Source: Dysidea avara
Taxonomy: Eukaryota > Porifera > Demospongiae > Dictyoceratida > Dysideidae
Direction: 5' to 3'
DNA: 64,000 nucleotides
Assembly (NCBI RefSeq): GCF_963678975.1
Contig: NC_089278.1
Coordinates: 9,823,479-9,887,478 of the forward strand
Below, piece after piece: positions 13,091 through 27,408 of this stretch. How positions within the stretch are numbered: the stretch's first letter is position 1; every line of letters begins with the position of its first letter. The position numbers were made by a program, and so were the translations under genes. The notes beneath the pieces were generated by a model. That model was not told the origin of the DNA, did no database searches, and worked only from the letters and a program-made list of their open reading frames with translations.

Positions 13091-13189
13091 TAAAGCAATT
13101 GTTGCAGTCATTAGCCAACTTATTTTGCATTAATTTGTGCTAAAGGTTATGCAAGAATGGAATACTGCATGAAATCAGTGCTGGGAATG

Positions 13190-13620
13190 CAGGAGATTAA
13201 GATACCCTAATAGAGCAGTCACTTAACTACTCTAATAGAACATTCAGTGAAATCGTATGAGTTGGTTCTGCTATGCAATTAATTCAATCTTTCTCCATTA
13301 ACACATTATATCTATACATAATCAAGAGCATGAGTCTGTCTGAAATGCCTTCATTTACAGTATCTTATTGATAGTCATTGTTATAGAAGTATCCCGCTAT
13401 TTGAGTGCACATGTACCACTGAAAATACTCTCAGATTCAATTTCAAAGCATTCAAATCTCCTGTGGGGGAATGCCACCAGACCCCCCCTAAGCATTGACA
13501 TGCTTCACACACTAAGGTACAGTTACTGATTTTAAAAACATTTTGTAACTTACAGCCAGTGCCCCACATGACTCCCCCCAGGGCCCCCTTCCTCTTTTGA
13601 GTACTGCTCTCCACCCCTGC
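13190..13620. repeat. Dispersed repeat family copy 2
   Basis: It runs in the same order and orientation as 8755-9325: 'ctaatagagcagtcact', 'ctctaatagaacattcag', 'gtcattg', 'accactgaaaat', then a C-tract (agacccccccta). The G/C-tract block also recurs near 14404 (ggggggtctgggggcatg). Non-coding. From 13621 to 15257 I see no other supportable feature. Confidence 0.5.
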
Positions 13621-15257
13621 ACTGGCTACAAATTTATATACTTATTTATCCATCTACTCTTGTTACCTTATTCGATATCTGACCTTGATCTATAGTTAGG
13701 TGTTCATGATCTCCACAATACCAGAAATTTGAGGTCATGGGCCTACTAATTAAAAATTAAATTGACATACAGTGTTGTATTGGCAATACATCTCAAATAG
13801 CGGTGTACAATGTCCGCTCTGTAGTGAAGGTAATGAAATATGTATAAATAGAGGCTAAATGACCCATTTGGTAGGATTGAAGTCCGTCTACATGTGGCAA
13901 TACAGACTATGGTTCAGTAGGCCCAAATGTATGGGTTTAACATACAATAAACTCACTCACCCTACGAAGTAGGTTGAATCTGTATGTAACCAATCATTTT
14001 CACCTTATTATTAACGTGTAGGCTAAAACCTTCGCTAAATACAGCCATCTACTTGTGGTTCCAGGCCGTCCATAAATGTCCAGCGATGCTCCAACAAATT
14101 AGAAACTGCTTCAGTCTTTGACGTATTGCCTACGTCATTCGTCATTAATAGGCAAATCCAGCACTGACCTTACTTAGAAAGCTCAATCCAACTAATTATA
14201 GGTGTTCTGTTTTCTCCAGCACGTAAACTACGAAAGTAGTAGCTAGCTGAAACCGGCGCCAAATGAGATAGTCTACTTTTCAAGATCACGTACATCGAAC
14301 TAGTGTAATAAAATCAGCAGATTATGATGGGTGTTCTTTTTTTAAACTAAGGAGTTTTGAGCATATATGCACGTACACAGTGCAAAACCTAGAGCATGCT
14401 TTCGTCTAGGGGGGTCTGGGGGCATGCCCCCACAGAAGATTTTTTGAGAATTTACCCATCTAAGGTTAAATCTGGTGTAAATTTGGACCAAAAATTGCTC
14501 GACTAGTTATGCTAGCGATAATAACAAAGTAAAACGACTGAAATATGATGTGATAGACCAGCTTCCTACAGGACAAGACACTTATGGCATACATGTTGTG
14601 ATACAGACTACATTATAGTCAATCAACTCAATTAATTTAAAAATGCAATAACACGCACACATGCATGCACATTATAAACAATCATCAGTTTAGTCGGTGA
14701 CTTGTGGCTTCCGGATGAATGGTTTTGTATAGACGAGCTGCAGGCTATAAAGGAACATGTACTTGTAAATTACAACAGAAATTGGAAAAAAAAAAAGAGA
14801 AACAAACAGTTTATATCTCACACCATGTTCCTTAACTGAGAAAGTTTAAGCACACAAACAGTTATTTCGAGTATACCTTTGATGTGGTTAACACTCTAAT
14901 TTATGAGGTATAAATGTGCCATGATTAAACCATGCACACATAGACACAGACAGTATGGCTTTGAAAGTGTACTACTAAGTGGAAGCAAATTTTGAGGTTA
15001 GTGCAAGATAATATTGTGGTTAGGGACTAAATGGCTTCAAACCCTTTGGAATGTGTTGGTTTCATTCATTAGACATTTATTCCAACATATGCATAGCTTT
15101 AAAAACATCGCATTCAAAAGTGATTGTATTATATGAATATTTTACACAGGTTATCTACACTAATGCACACGACCAAAAAATGTACCAAATTTCTGGTAAT
15201 GACAGGTTCTTTCCAAGTGACTTAGGTTGCAAAATTATACACAGCAATTTGGAACGT

Positions 15258-16099
15258 TAAAGTACTTTAGCCAAGACCTTATACATTCCAAATGCCAGAC
15301 TGATTGGTTCAGTCATTTGACAACAGGTCCGGTGTCTGGAAAAAAGATTATCCAGTTGTTGATGTACCACTCTATAGACGTTGAGCCAGGGTTGAGCATT
15401 TTGACTATAATGGTGGGATAAACCGGCTAGCAACCCCGCTAATTGAAGAAAGTTATTTCATATTGTACCCTTTAAGTCATTAAACAATAAAAAGACACCT
15501 CAAAACCATCATACATGCAGAGATTTGGACTACATATTAATGCCATCTGCTCGAAAATATTAGTTAATGGCATGTAAGGAGTTGTACATTGCAGACAAAA
15601 CGGACTATACCTGGATCAAACAGCAGTAGTACAATGTTCACAGTAACTGTTTCCATCAGTTAAGTGGCTGTGGAGATCTTGTAAATGCGTTGACTTCCCA
15701 AAAACCAAAGAATAGAGGTGTCCGGAAATTGTAGTCAACGAAACACGCTGACTTCAACAAGCCGTATCTTCCAAACCAGACATAGCTTAGACTCCAAATT
15801 TTTATCAACACACGACCATAGACTGATGTTACATGCCCTAGAGTTTGGCGGAAATCGGAGCTGTACTTGAGGACTACTGTCCGGATTATTGATTGCTTTG
15901 TCCGGTTATTGGTTGTTTTTCCGGACAGATATATTAGCTTCGTATTCCTAGCTGCTTCAAGCGTTCTGGCTGATATTTGGTATTCAAAGTACTTTAGCCT
16001 AGACCTCTATACGCTCCAAATTTTAGACTGATCGGTTTATCCGTTTGGCAACTACAGGTGTCCGGGAAAAGGATCGTCCGGTTATTGATGACTTACTCT
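15258..16099. repeat. Right arm of large inverted repeat (empty of the MITE)
   Basis: It is the reverse complement of 9421-10645 without the MITE. It ends about 365 bp upstream of the start codon of the Tudor gene. The spacer between arms is about 4.6 kb. Sequence between 16100 and 16464 holds a T18 tract (16207-16224) and possible LINE 3'-end debris ('caatttatttaaacaggg'). Confidence 0.8.
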
Positions 16100-16464
16100 T
16101 CTGCAAAGCCCAGTATCACCAAAGCATTTTCGTGGTGGTTGCAATAGCAGCAAGTTCTTAGCAAAAATGTAATGGACCAAGCTTTGAAATAATGCGCGCC
16201 TCAGTTTTTTTTTTTTTTTTTTTTCAATTTATTTAAACAGGGAAGGTAGCATCAGCAAAGCTGTTTTTCAGCTACGCCCTGTATACAGCATACATGTATA
16301 AAACTACATACATTTACAAATTAATATTAACTACAATTATATTGTTCTAAATAGCTACTCCTGAATTGAAATAAAGTTGATGCGTGATACAAAGCAGCTG
16401 GCAGAGCGTTCCACAATATAGTACCTCACGTGAGTAAACGTGGTTTCCACGTGTATCATGAAGA

Positions 16465-19400
16465 ATGGAAGTGCTGAAGAAAAGACTTACAGACAAGGTC
16501 TCTGAGATACAACGTGATGCTTCCACGGTACAAAGTCGCCTGGACGAACAAGCACGTCTACAAACCAGTCTAGACCGATGGAAGCAGAAGTTACAGGTGG
16601 ATCTTGACCAAGCGTTCTCACGTTTGCAAGAGTTGATTGAACGACGAAAACAGGAACTCACTAATAAGGTAGATAAGATGATTGCCGAAGGAAGACGAAT
16701 GTTTACGCAGCAGAACTCTAACTGTCGTGATTGCCTGGCCAGTGTGGACAAGGTGAGCGAGTTTTGTATTATATCCATGTGAGTTACATGTCGATTATCC
16801 TGTGTATTCTCACGAGTGTTAGTGGCTGTGGTGCAATAATTTAGAGATTACTAATTGATGTGTTTTAGTATGGAAGTAGGGGATTCCCCTTTGGTGGCAT
16901 AAAGAAAGTGAGTTGGTCAAATAATAAGTTGTTCAGTGTGTTCTACAACTGTAAACCTGAACCTTGGAAAACAATATGCTACTTTTAAAAAGCAAGCACC
17001 CAGTTAATACTATCCCTTGAATTAATCAGCTATGCAGACAACATACTATTACTTACCGACCTACTTACTTACTTACTTACTTACTTTACTTAATTGAGCT
17101 ATGGATCTGGTTTACTGAAATTTTTTCGTAAAAACGTGTGTGTACCTATCTATGTTTGATTATCCGTACGTACCCATGTGAGCAATGTTTAAAATGGTGA
17201 GAAGCAGCCAGGGTGTAAGAATTGGAAGCTCCGTATTAAACTTCCACAAACAAACTGCCGATGTGTCCCATTTCTCTTTGCTGACAATTCAAGGTGTTGA
17301 TTTGTGGTATGGCGCATGATGTTTGTAACAGGAATTATCCATAGTTTCTATAGTGACTGGATTGGTTGAAGAGGTGTTTCTCATACTGTTCTTTATTTGT
17401 AACGTTGTGTTGTGGACTGAACATAGCTGAAAATGAAGTGTAATGATATGATAACCTGTTACAGCATTTCGGTAAATTAAATTTTGCCAACTGCAATTTT
17501 ATAGCAAATCTCCAATATTAGTTTCACCAATATTTGGCATGAATGTAGTTTGTGTCCTGGTTTTCACTGTCTAGTCACATATTATAGGTGGTCTAAAGTC
17601 TTGTAATACCATCATGCAAGCAAAAGAGTCCTGACATTGTAAATCGAGTTTGAAAAAAAGCTTAAACGCTATGCATTTTAGAAAAAATTATAATTCAGTC
17701 CAGTAGTTCAGTCCAGTGATTACATACTACCCTTCTTGTGCTTGGTCTAAGGATATTGTTAAAGATATCATCAACTGGTAAGTCGATTGCTAGTTAACTA
17801 TCATGGTCACTTAATTCCCTGCAAAATTACTATACACCGGGGTAAGGAAAGGAGTAAGTGTTGTCAGCTACACATGAGTGCATGACATGACAAACCGTAG
17901 CAAAAGTATTAAGACAGTTTTTGCTTATTTCACTGTTCATATTCAGTGTTCAGTTGCAGGCTGCAGGTTCTCAAAGAGTCCTTAGCTTGGTAAATCCAAT
18001 CATAGAAATCAAAAATATGTCAGTCCAATAGTCCAGTCCACTGAATAGTAATGGCCTAAGGTTCATGTACTTTAAAAGTGGTATCACCATGCATGTTACA
18101 ACATGAAAGGGGTTGATATTTTTTTGCAATACATTAATTGTGGTTATAGTGTAGAAATTGAGAAAGTGTGTAACATGTCCTGCATGTAGCTCACATAGCA
18201 ATGCTAGTGTTAATATAGAGGGATGCACATGTCTTGTATCAGGACATTTAATTTGTTGGAACATGCATGCAACTTATCACATGCGATGCATTTGCAAACC
18301 ACATGGCAAGGTTGCAATTCTAGTTGATATTTATATGTGCACGGTGCCCATTTATCTGGGTCTTTGTATTTTAGTATTATTGATGAGAGAAAAGCCAACA
18401 ATTAATCATTTAACCCATTCAAGATGATGTTTGTTTCACACCATGTCACATGTACCCTTGTGTACGTTGTTAGGCATGTGATGAAGCTAATAAGTTGCTG
18501 AAGGAAGACAACAAAACTACTTTCCTTGCTACTCACAACAAAGTCAGTCAACAGTTGGAGGAATGTTTCGTTGAACTACTTATGCTTGAAGAGACTGATT
18601 CTTGCAGCAGTGATGTCATCAATATGGAGCACCTTGAAAGATGTTTTAGAGAATTTTCTTTGATGACAGAGGACTGTTTACTGTCAGCTGGTAAGACCGT
18701 TTCTTGTCAATGGTTTAATACTTACCTTAGTGTGTATAACCACACCCATAAATCACTGGTTGTATTTTTAGTCAAGTGTTTGGGTTTTCTTAGCAAGCAG
18801 CTGGCTATTAAAAACTCTCTAATAAACCATTCACCCTTGCTATGTATGCAGTACTTGAGTTCTCATGATACAGTTTTAAAAAGGTTAGCTATACACTTAA
18901 TTTCAGGACAAGATTATTAACAGTTTTTAATTGGCAATCTAACAAGGACCCAAAGGTTTCTGAATATATGTAAATTATATGTGTACATATAGCCAATAGT
19001 ACATAATAATAGAGTAGGGATTATGTATTATTATGTACTATTATTATGTACTCTTGATATAGCGTGTGTGACTGTTTGGTGTCTTCCCTGCTGTTTTTGG
19101 GTTACCTCTCACCGTTTACACCCAGAGTTCCTGGGACCATTTTTGCAGGAATGCTTTCTCCAAAAAAAAAAAAAACTGCATATATAGGTAGTTTGGATTT
19201 CTATCCTGCTCCATGTATTTGTAGCCATCTTAAATAAGTAGTGCAAGAGGAGGTTTGTGACAAATTAGGGAGCTACAATCAAGAAATCTTTTAGCGGTGG
19301 TTGATGGGGTTATCATAAGTGTGAATTGGAGGGATCTTGGGGGAGGGGTGCCACTTTTGTTATTGATAGCTAGCTATGATTACACCTGGAAATGATAATA

Positions 19401-22400
19401 TGGCTGACTAAAAGAAATATTAGAACTACTGTAAACTCTTAAATTTCAAGAGGGACAAAGCCCTCTGACTTCCTTATAATAAACCCTGAAACAAATAACT
19501 TTAATTGTCACTTCTATATTGACAGGCATGGTACCTAGTAGTGATGTTACAGCAGGTGATGATAATGAGAGAGAGAATCAGGTTTCCAAGCAAACAGTGT
19601 TTCCAGAAATCCCATCCCTTAATACTCCTGTTGATGTGAATTCTGACAAGACAGTAGACAGTACAACTGGTCATGCTGCATCACAATATAGTGCTTCAGT
19701 CACTTCTGTACCATCTCTAGCTTCCTCTTGTTCTCACACAGATGACGACACGTTTGTTTCACGTGATCGTGCAACTTCTGATTCAGAAAACTCAATTGCT
19801 GCAGTGTGTGTGTCTTTTGCTAACATTCCTGTGTCTGTGCAGGCTCCATTCACCTTTATGGCTGCTCCACATTCTCATCTGTGTCCTGTTTCAGTAGACT
19901 CCAGTCTATTTTCTTTACCAGCAAGCACAGTTTCGACTTCTGCCCACAACTCTAATATTACTGCCAATATTAGTTCTCCACTTGCAGCTCCCACAACTGA
20001 TCTGAAGATTAGTGTTACAACAGAGGAATTTGATCCCTTCTCAGTTGTATGTTCTTCGTCTAGTTTGGTTACGCAGGCCAGCTCTGCTTTCAGTACAATT
20101 GCTATCATGCAAAGTACAACTGTGCCAAATAGTATTTCATTGCCAGTTGTTGCCAGTGTAGCTAAAGCTTTGCCATCAGAATATACTCTGTCACATTCAG
20201 GCAATGTCACAAAGACATGTACTGCTGTTTGGACTCCAATCACCACATCTAGTCAAGGTTCTGCCATGCAAACTACTTGTGCAGTTTCAACTGTGGCAAA
20301 TACATCATCCACTATCAAAACGACACCACCTAAAAAGGCTAGCAGCAGAAAAACTAAAACGACATCATCAGCATCTTCAGCAGTTGTCACAATAAAATCA
20401 AGTAAGTTACAGTTTACTCACTACCACAATGTTTCAGTGATAACAGTGCTGTCAGCACCAATTGTAAGCATTTACTTATTACAAAGGTTGCTACTGCAGC
20501 TTTACTTATTTCTTCAGGTCACCGATCAACCAACAATGCTACAATTGGTTACATATTTGATCTCAAACAAGGTGACGAGTTGGAGTGTGTCATTACAGAG
20601 GTCGTGAGTCCCTCGGAGTTTTGGGTACAACCAGTTGGGTATGAGCTAATCAGCCTGATGAACAGTATGGGGTGAGCTAATAGACTTTGTATAGGGGTTA
20701 GTATGATGGATGTGTGTTATAAAGGTCTTACTATAAGTGGCTTGAAAAGGATGGTGATTATGGTGGTCTCAAGGAACCACCAAGGGTTGGGGATTTCTGT
20801 TGTGCCCGATTTTCTCAGGACATGAGATGGTACCGGGCTAGAGTACTGTCATTCATTCATGGTGAGCTTTATGGTAGTCAGAATGATAATCTGTTATGTT
20901 TGTTACAGATAGGGTGGAGGTTTTGTATGTTGACTATGGCAATAAGGAAGAAGTCCCTTTGTCTTCTTTACGTCCACTTGATTACCGATTTGTCATCTTG
21001 CCCTGCCAGGCAATAAAGTGTAGTTTGAAAGTCAGACCTGCAGTTGAGATTTCTGCACCTATGTTGAAGGATTCAGTTGTCAATATTCCACTATGGCCCA
21101 AGCATACAAAGAAATGGTTAAAAAGTTTATTGATGGGGAAGCATGCTACGGTGTTGTTTCTGACAACTGCAACTAGCAACCATGCTCAAGTTGACATTGC
21201 TGTTACCAGAGAAAATTTTCTATCATCGCTCTCATGTCTACATGGTGTTCTTTCCATTGGTGAAGGAATCAAGCAGTTCTTACAATCAACTCAGCTTAGT
21301 CCACTCTATGCATTGTGTGGTGTTTCAAAGTTTATGTGTGCAGTGAAGTTGGCAGTTGCAAATGGTGAGAAACCTTTGTCCAACAAGACTACTGTGATGC
21401 CGTTTTCTGCAAGCCATTCCTTTTCTGGTTCCTCTGTCTTTCCTTTTCCAACACCGACACCTTCTGGTTCTGTATTTCTGCGTCAGTTTCCCACTATGCC
21501 GCAGTATTCATTGTTTCCTTTCATGGTACATCCAAACCCTCCACAACCACTATTTTCACCTGGGTTTATTCAACCAGTCGTTTCTCCCCCTCCATCTTCT
21601 AGCTTTGAATTTGTTGACACTATTGAGCGACGTTGTCAATCAGAAAATAATGACGATTCCCGGAACTGTCAGACTCCTAAGAAACGATCGGCTTCTCTCA
21701 CAGCAGCAGCTGCTTTGACTCTTTCAGATTTCTCAGATGATGTACAACAACTTGGTAGTAATAAAACAAAAGTTAAAAAGTTGTCCAGTTCAGAAGGGAA
21801 GTCGTCAACTGAGCGTATTTCTCCTCCATCAGGGACACATGTCACTAGTGAGCTAGATACTGAATTATCAGACCAGTCTTTGTTGATACCTTCGCTGTCA
21901 TCAGAGCATAGCAATTCAAACTTGAGTAGTTCTACAATATCAATAGATGTCACAACCCTATCACAGGTTGCAACAGCAGTGCCCACATCAACTACTTCTC
22001 CACTACTATCATCTAGAAACAGTTCTATTTCAAGTGTGCCAACTACTAGTGAATCACCGAAAGCAGATAACAGTACAGTAACATTTAGCTCACCTTCTGT
22101 AGCTGTGATGGAGTCGCATCACTCGTCTCCTACTACTGTTGTGAGCATACATGCTTCCCCCAAGTTCCACAACATAGCCGCACTGCCGATATTATCCAGT
22201 GTGATTTCTGATGAATGCCATGACCATAATGTGATTATTTCTCATGTTGTTAGCCCTTCAGAATTTTACCTCAACTTTTTATCAGATGTTGAAGAGATTA
22301 AACCTTTTGATTCCTTTCAGAAGTTACTAAATGAACATTATTTGCTTAATGAAGAAAAAGAAGCAGGTGATGATTTGAGTACACTTTTGTCTGTGGGACT

Positions 22401-24563
22401 CATTTGTTGTGCAAAGTTCACCGATGGTACATGGAACAGAGCAATAGTCCGTGACATTAAACCGAAAGAAAGTAGCGACAGCGTAAACAAATATTTAATT
22501 CAGTATGTTGACTTCGGAAATTACCAGTGGGTAGCTGTTAAAGACATTCAACCTCTTAAGGAAGAATTCCTCTCCCAGCCTGCTCTTACTGTCCGCTGTA
22601 CTCTGGTTGGTGTTGTTCCATGTAATGATAGAAGGCAGCGGCGGAAGAAAACAAGATTGTCATCAAAGGTGCTGATGACTGCTGCTGGAGCTGAAGATGA
22701 TTTCCTAGAAGAATGTGATGACCTGTCCACTACAGACAGACAACAGTTTTCGGAGCCAACCAGAAAGACGGAAGATGGTGAAGCATGGTCTCAAGAAGCT
22801 TTGGATTGGTTTACTCAGCTGACAGGCAAGATGTTGGTTGCTACACTGACCGAGGAAGGTACAAAATATCTACACCTTGTTATTGTGACTATACACTTTT
22901 ATTACAAGTTATGATGCTGAGCTGGGATGACTCCTTACAAGTAAAACTGATTGACACAAATGGATCCATTGATGTTAGCATTGCAGAAGACTTGGTGTCT
23001 AAGGGACTTGCTAAGTACAATGCCAAAAAGATGCCAGCAAGCAAAGGCAACAGCAGTGAGAGTATGTGTACTACCGAAGCCCTACTGTATGCACTGTACA
23101 AGTATGATTAGAGTGTCATATAATACTGAAGCAATTGAATGTATTCTGTGTAATATGATATGCTTGTTTTATAGGTACCGAAATTCCACACCTAGATCAA
23201 GTTAACCCAGTTAATGAGCTGTCACCATCTGCTGTGTTACATGCTGATAACACTTCAACCCCCAAGGTTGATTCTGATACACTGTCAAGTCCTACTGAGG
23301 TTGTCATGGATGCCTGGAATCCAATGGAAAGCCATTTCCTGTCTAACTGGAATCTCTATCAGAACACTGGTGACCATACATCAGCTGGCAGAGGTATTGC
23401 TACAATGGTAACTAAAAGTAATGAAAGTATTATATTCACTTATTATTGTAGGATCTTTGTTTAGAACAAGAGGGGGAAAACAAGGTTCGTAAGATGATAT
23501 GCTCTCTCTGAATTGAAATCTTTCCGTCTGCAGAGGCTGGTTTTAGTGACGGTACAGCAATATCTAAGTCATGGAAAATGCAGACGGTCCCATTGCCAGC
23601 TGAGAATACTTGTGTTCCAGTAGTAATCACAGGCATTTATAGCCCTGTGAGGTTCTGGGTTCAACTGTTTCCTTCCATTACCAACCCTGGTATGTGTGTG
23701 CGTAGTGTACATGTACTCAATATCTATATACAGATGAGGTCGATGATAGGAATGTTTGTGGAATAACTTTGAGTCAACTTTGTGAGGAGATGAAGTAAGC
23801 TGTCTGTCCTTGCCATTATGTTATTCAAACTGTTTCAATGTTAGCAAGGAATGTTCTCGGTCTGTGTTCAAGGGAAGAGAATCAGATATCATTGCTCATG
23901 GTGAACTAGTAGCTGCCATGTCGCCTGAAGATAGATGTTGGTATAGAGCAGTACTGAAGGACTATGATGATAATACTAATAGTGTTTTGGTGGGTTCACT
24001 CTATCATACTTCACTGTTATTTTTTACAACATATCAGGTAGCATTTGTTGATTTCGGTGACACAGCATGGATTAAAGAGACCAACATACGCCGTCTACAT
24101 TCAAAGTTCTTACATTTACCCATTCAAGCAGTGGAATGCACACTTGATGGAATGAAGCTTAATGAAGATGTGGACTTTAATTGGGCAATGTTAGTGGATT
24201 CACTGAATATATTTATAGTACTACTCAGAAATGGTTTCCTGATATCATAAGGTTTCAATTCAACTATTGTTGCTGTAGGGAAGAAGTTTTGGAGATGGTG
24301 AAGGACAAAGCATTTGCAGCTCATATTATAGAAAGGTAGGTCTTCGTAATTATTTTGTTTATCTAACTGTGGTCTCTGCTGATAGGGACACGGTCGGCAA
24401 CAGGCTATCATTGGATCTGTATGAAGCCAGCAGTATTGGTATTTCAGTGAATCTCAAAGATGAAATGGTTACCAGAGAGATTGCACTACGAAATACCACG
24501 AAGAATTCTGTTAGTAACTCAATTCCTGGTAGGTACCAGAAAGCCTCTTCACTTCCTGGCTAA
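16465..24563 (+). CDS. Coiled-coil, three-Tudor-domain protein (RNF17/TDRD-like)
   Basis: Fourteen exons join in frame to a protein of 1580 residues: 16465-16752, 18474-18690, 19526-20401, 20518-20671, 20725-20861, 20909-22858, 22909-23061, 23175-23393, 23534-23689, 23734-23794, 23845-23989, 24038-24189, 24279-24335 and 24386-24563. Residues 1-165 are charged coiled coil like that following B-boxes in TRIM proteins. A Ser/Thr-rich linker follows. Three extended Tudor domains show the hallmark strings V-S-P-S-E-F-W-V (exon 4), Y-V-D-Y-G-N (exon 6), V-S-P-S-E-F-Y-L with Y-V-D-F-G-N (exon 6), and F-V-D-F-G-D (exon 12). Such proteins bind dimethylarginine on Piwi-type proteins in germ granules. 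No RING or B-box is seen upstream; a TGA precedes the chosen ATG by three bases, so either the protein lacks a RING or an upstream exon splices in. Confidence 0.85.
17053..17090. repeat. (TTAC)n microsatellite
   Basis: About nine units of cttactta lie in the first intron of the Tudor gene. No further exon is seen between 16752 and 18474. Confidence 0.85.
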
Positions 24564-24625
24564 TTTCATTGTAATTCAACGAATGTAAATATATGATTGA
24601 ACCAATCTATTCAGCTACTTGATTA

Positions 24626-24750
24626 CACTTGTATATATTAATAATACATATCAGTTTTATGGAATCAATCAATTTAAAATGTTGTTAACACTTGTATAGA
24701 CTAATACATATCAATTTTATGGAATCAATCAATTCAAAATGTTGTTAACA
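24626..24750. repeat. Two-copy tandem repeat, about 60 bp
   Basis: The block 'cacttgtata..aatacatatca' with 'ttttatggaatcaatcaatt' is present twice, 60-63 bp apart, just downstream of the Tudor gene stop. The rest of 24751-25517, between convergent genes, shows nothing I can support. Confidence 0.85.
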
Positions 24751-25517
24751 TGTTTTCCACTGTGCACTGCCAGGTAGATTTCATGAGGTATTAAGTTTGC
24801 TACTGCTTTGAAATTAAAACCACCTCATTGGCATAAGTGGCTGTTCTGTCTCTACATGTATGTGTGGTCTTACTGTGTGTGCCTTCACTATATTAATTGT
24901 CCCATTGACTAGTCCTTGTTTACCGACTATTCCACTAGGAGCTGCAAATTACCTGCTGAAAACATCCCTCAGTTACCTTGTACACTGACAGTGAATACCA
25001 GTAATACCAAACAGAATCACACCAGTTAGTACAATATTGTATTATTCCTGCCACTTAGGAATCCAACTAACAACATTCATAGCTTTGTTTGCATGTTATC
25101 AACTGTGCATTGTATTTGACAAGCTAGTGGGTTAACTGACAATTTCAAAACCTACATTTATCCATATACCAAACTAATACACTAAGTTGCATTGATAAAG
25201 TCAAGTAGTTGTTTGTCGCATCATAGATCTATGGTCACATTGAACACCTGGTTTGTGGTCGGTATACTAGTGAGTTGTATATCTTATAGAGACTCAGATT
25301 CTTGACATTCACTACTGCTCCAGTAATTGATGGTGTTACAGCCAAGTAACTATAACTGATGGTATGTAATTTCAGCCTAAAATTGCAGGGATCTTGTATC
25401 CTCTAACCAGTGGAATGTTAACTTAAATTATAACTGCACAAGACAGAAGTTAATGATTCGCTAGTACATGTAGCCTCATTATGGTATTAACATGATAACA
25501 ATCAACTCATTAACTAT

Positions 25518-26271
25518 TTAAGTATCAATTACATGGTCAAGATTTGATAATCGTACCAGGCAGACTTCAATTGACTTACTACCTCTAGACTGATGCTTGT
25601 ATACATGTCCATTTAATCTGTAGTCTATCATTTCAACGACATCCAATTTTACACCCCATTCCTTGCAGTTCTTCTCAATATAATGCAACGTTGCTGCCTT
25701 GTGGAGAGAATAAACAGTTTCTTGCCACCTTGCAAGCAATTTTAAGAAAGTCTATATCAGTCGCTTGATGTACATTGTCATCCAGTCGTACCACATTAGC
25801 CATCCCTTTCTGTTTGTGCTTGTATTTGTAGTGTTGAATTTTTATGTCCTTGACACCCGTCTTAGTGCCAAACGGCGGGTTCATGATTACCGTATCGAAC
25901 CGTTTGGTGAGAGTATTAGTATTCAATGATGATATGTCGCACGTGATCACATCTACTGTGTCCTGAAGTTCAAAAATGTCAGAGATGTTTTCTGCTGCGC
26001 ACTGGACCGCGTCTGCATCGATTTCGAACCCTAATACAAAATCGGCTCCCATCAACGCACAGCCTATACTCAGCATACCAGTCCCACAGCCAAGATCGGC
26101 CACCATCTTCCCATTAATATCACCTTCAATACGCAACAGTATCTCTGCTGTAAGATCTGGCGGAGTCATGTACTGCTCAAAACTAACGACAGGTTTTGTA
26201 AAGTCAAGAACCTTAGACAATTCACTCTCCAATCGCTTCTTACTGAATTTCTTTCGTCTCGCACAAGCCAT
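25518..26271 (-). CDS. METTL5: METTL5-like rRNA adenine N6-methyltransferase, frame interrupted
   Basis: METTL5 with TRMT112 methylates one adenosine of 18S rRNA. From the ATG at 26271 the protein shows the family N-terminus, an AdoMet-binding motif (A-D-L-G-C-G-T-G), an acidic loop and the catalytic N-P-P-F motif. The C-terminal part (V-Y-S-L-H-K and later K-S-I-E-V) lies in another frame. Frames switch near 25717-25722; one base fewer in the short A run of 'agaaact' on the coding strand would join them. Just after N-P-P-F-G-T-K there are 93 extra bases (25764-25856) with GT and AG ends and no stop; they could be a small in-frame intron, because removal gives the usual spacing to the next conserved block. 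The frame change may be a sequencing error or a real lesion. An earlier in-frame start exists but lacks family similarity. Confidence 0.8.
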
Positions 26272-26397
26272 GGAGGTCATATATTCTAATTCTTTAATTT
26301 GTTCAAAAGTAATTCTGTACATATAGATATAGCATGCACACAAAACAAGTCCCAAGTATACAGTGTGTGTTGTAATGTGTTGGCAGTTTAAATACTT

Positions 26398-27408
<1,011 letters not shown>

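Noticed and set aside
8142-16464. Missing RING/B-box exons of the Tudor gene
   Set aside because: I looked for closely spaced Cys/His pairs in open frames and found none; the region is repeat-dominated.
16347-16778. 143-codon minus-strand Cys/Arg-rich frame
   Set aside because: Shadow of the first Tudor-gene exon, whose coiled coil and splice donor are convincing on the plus strand.
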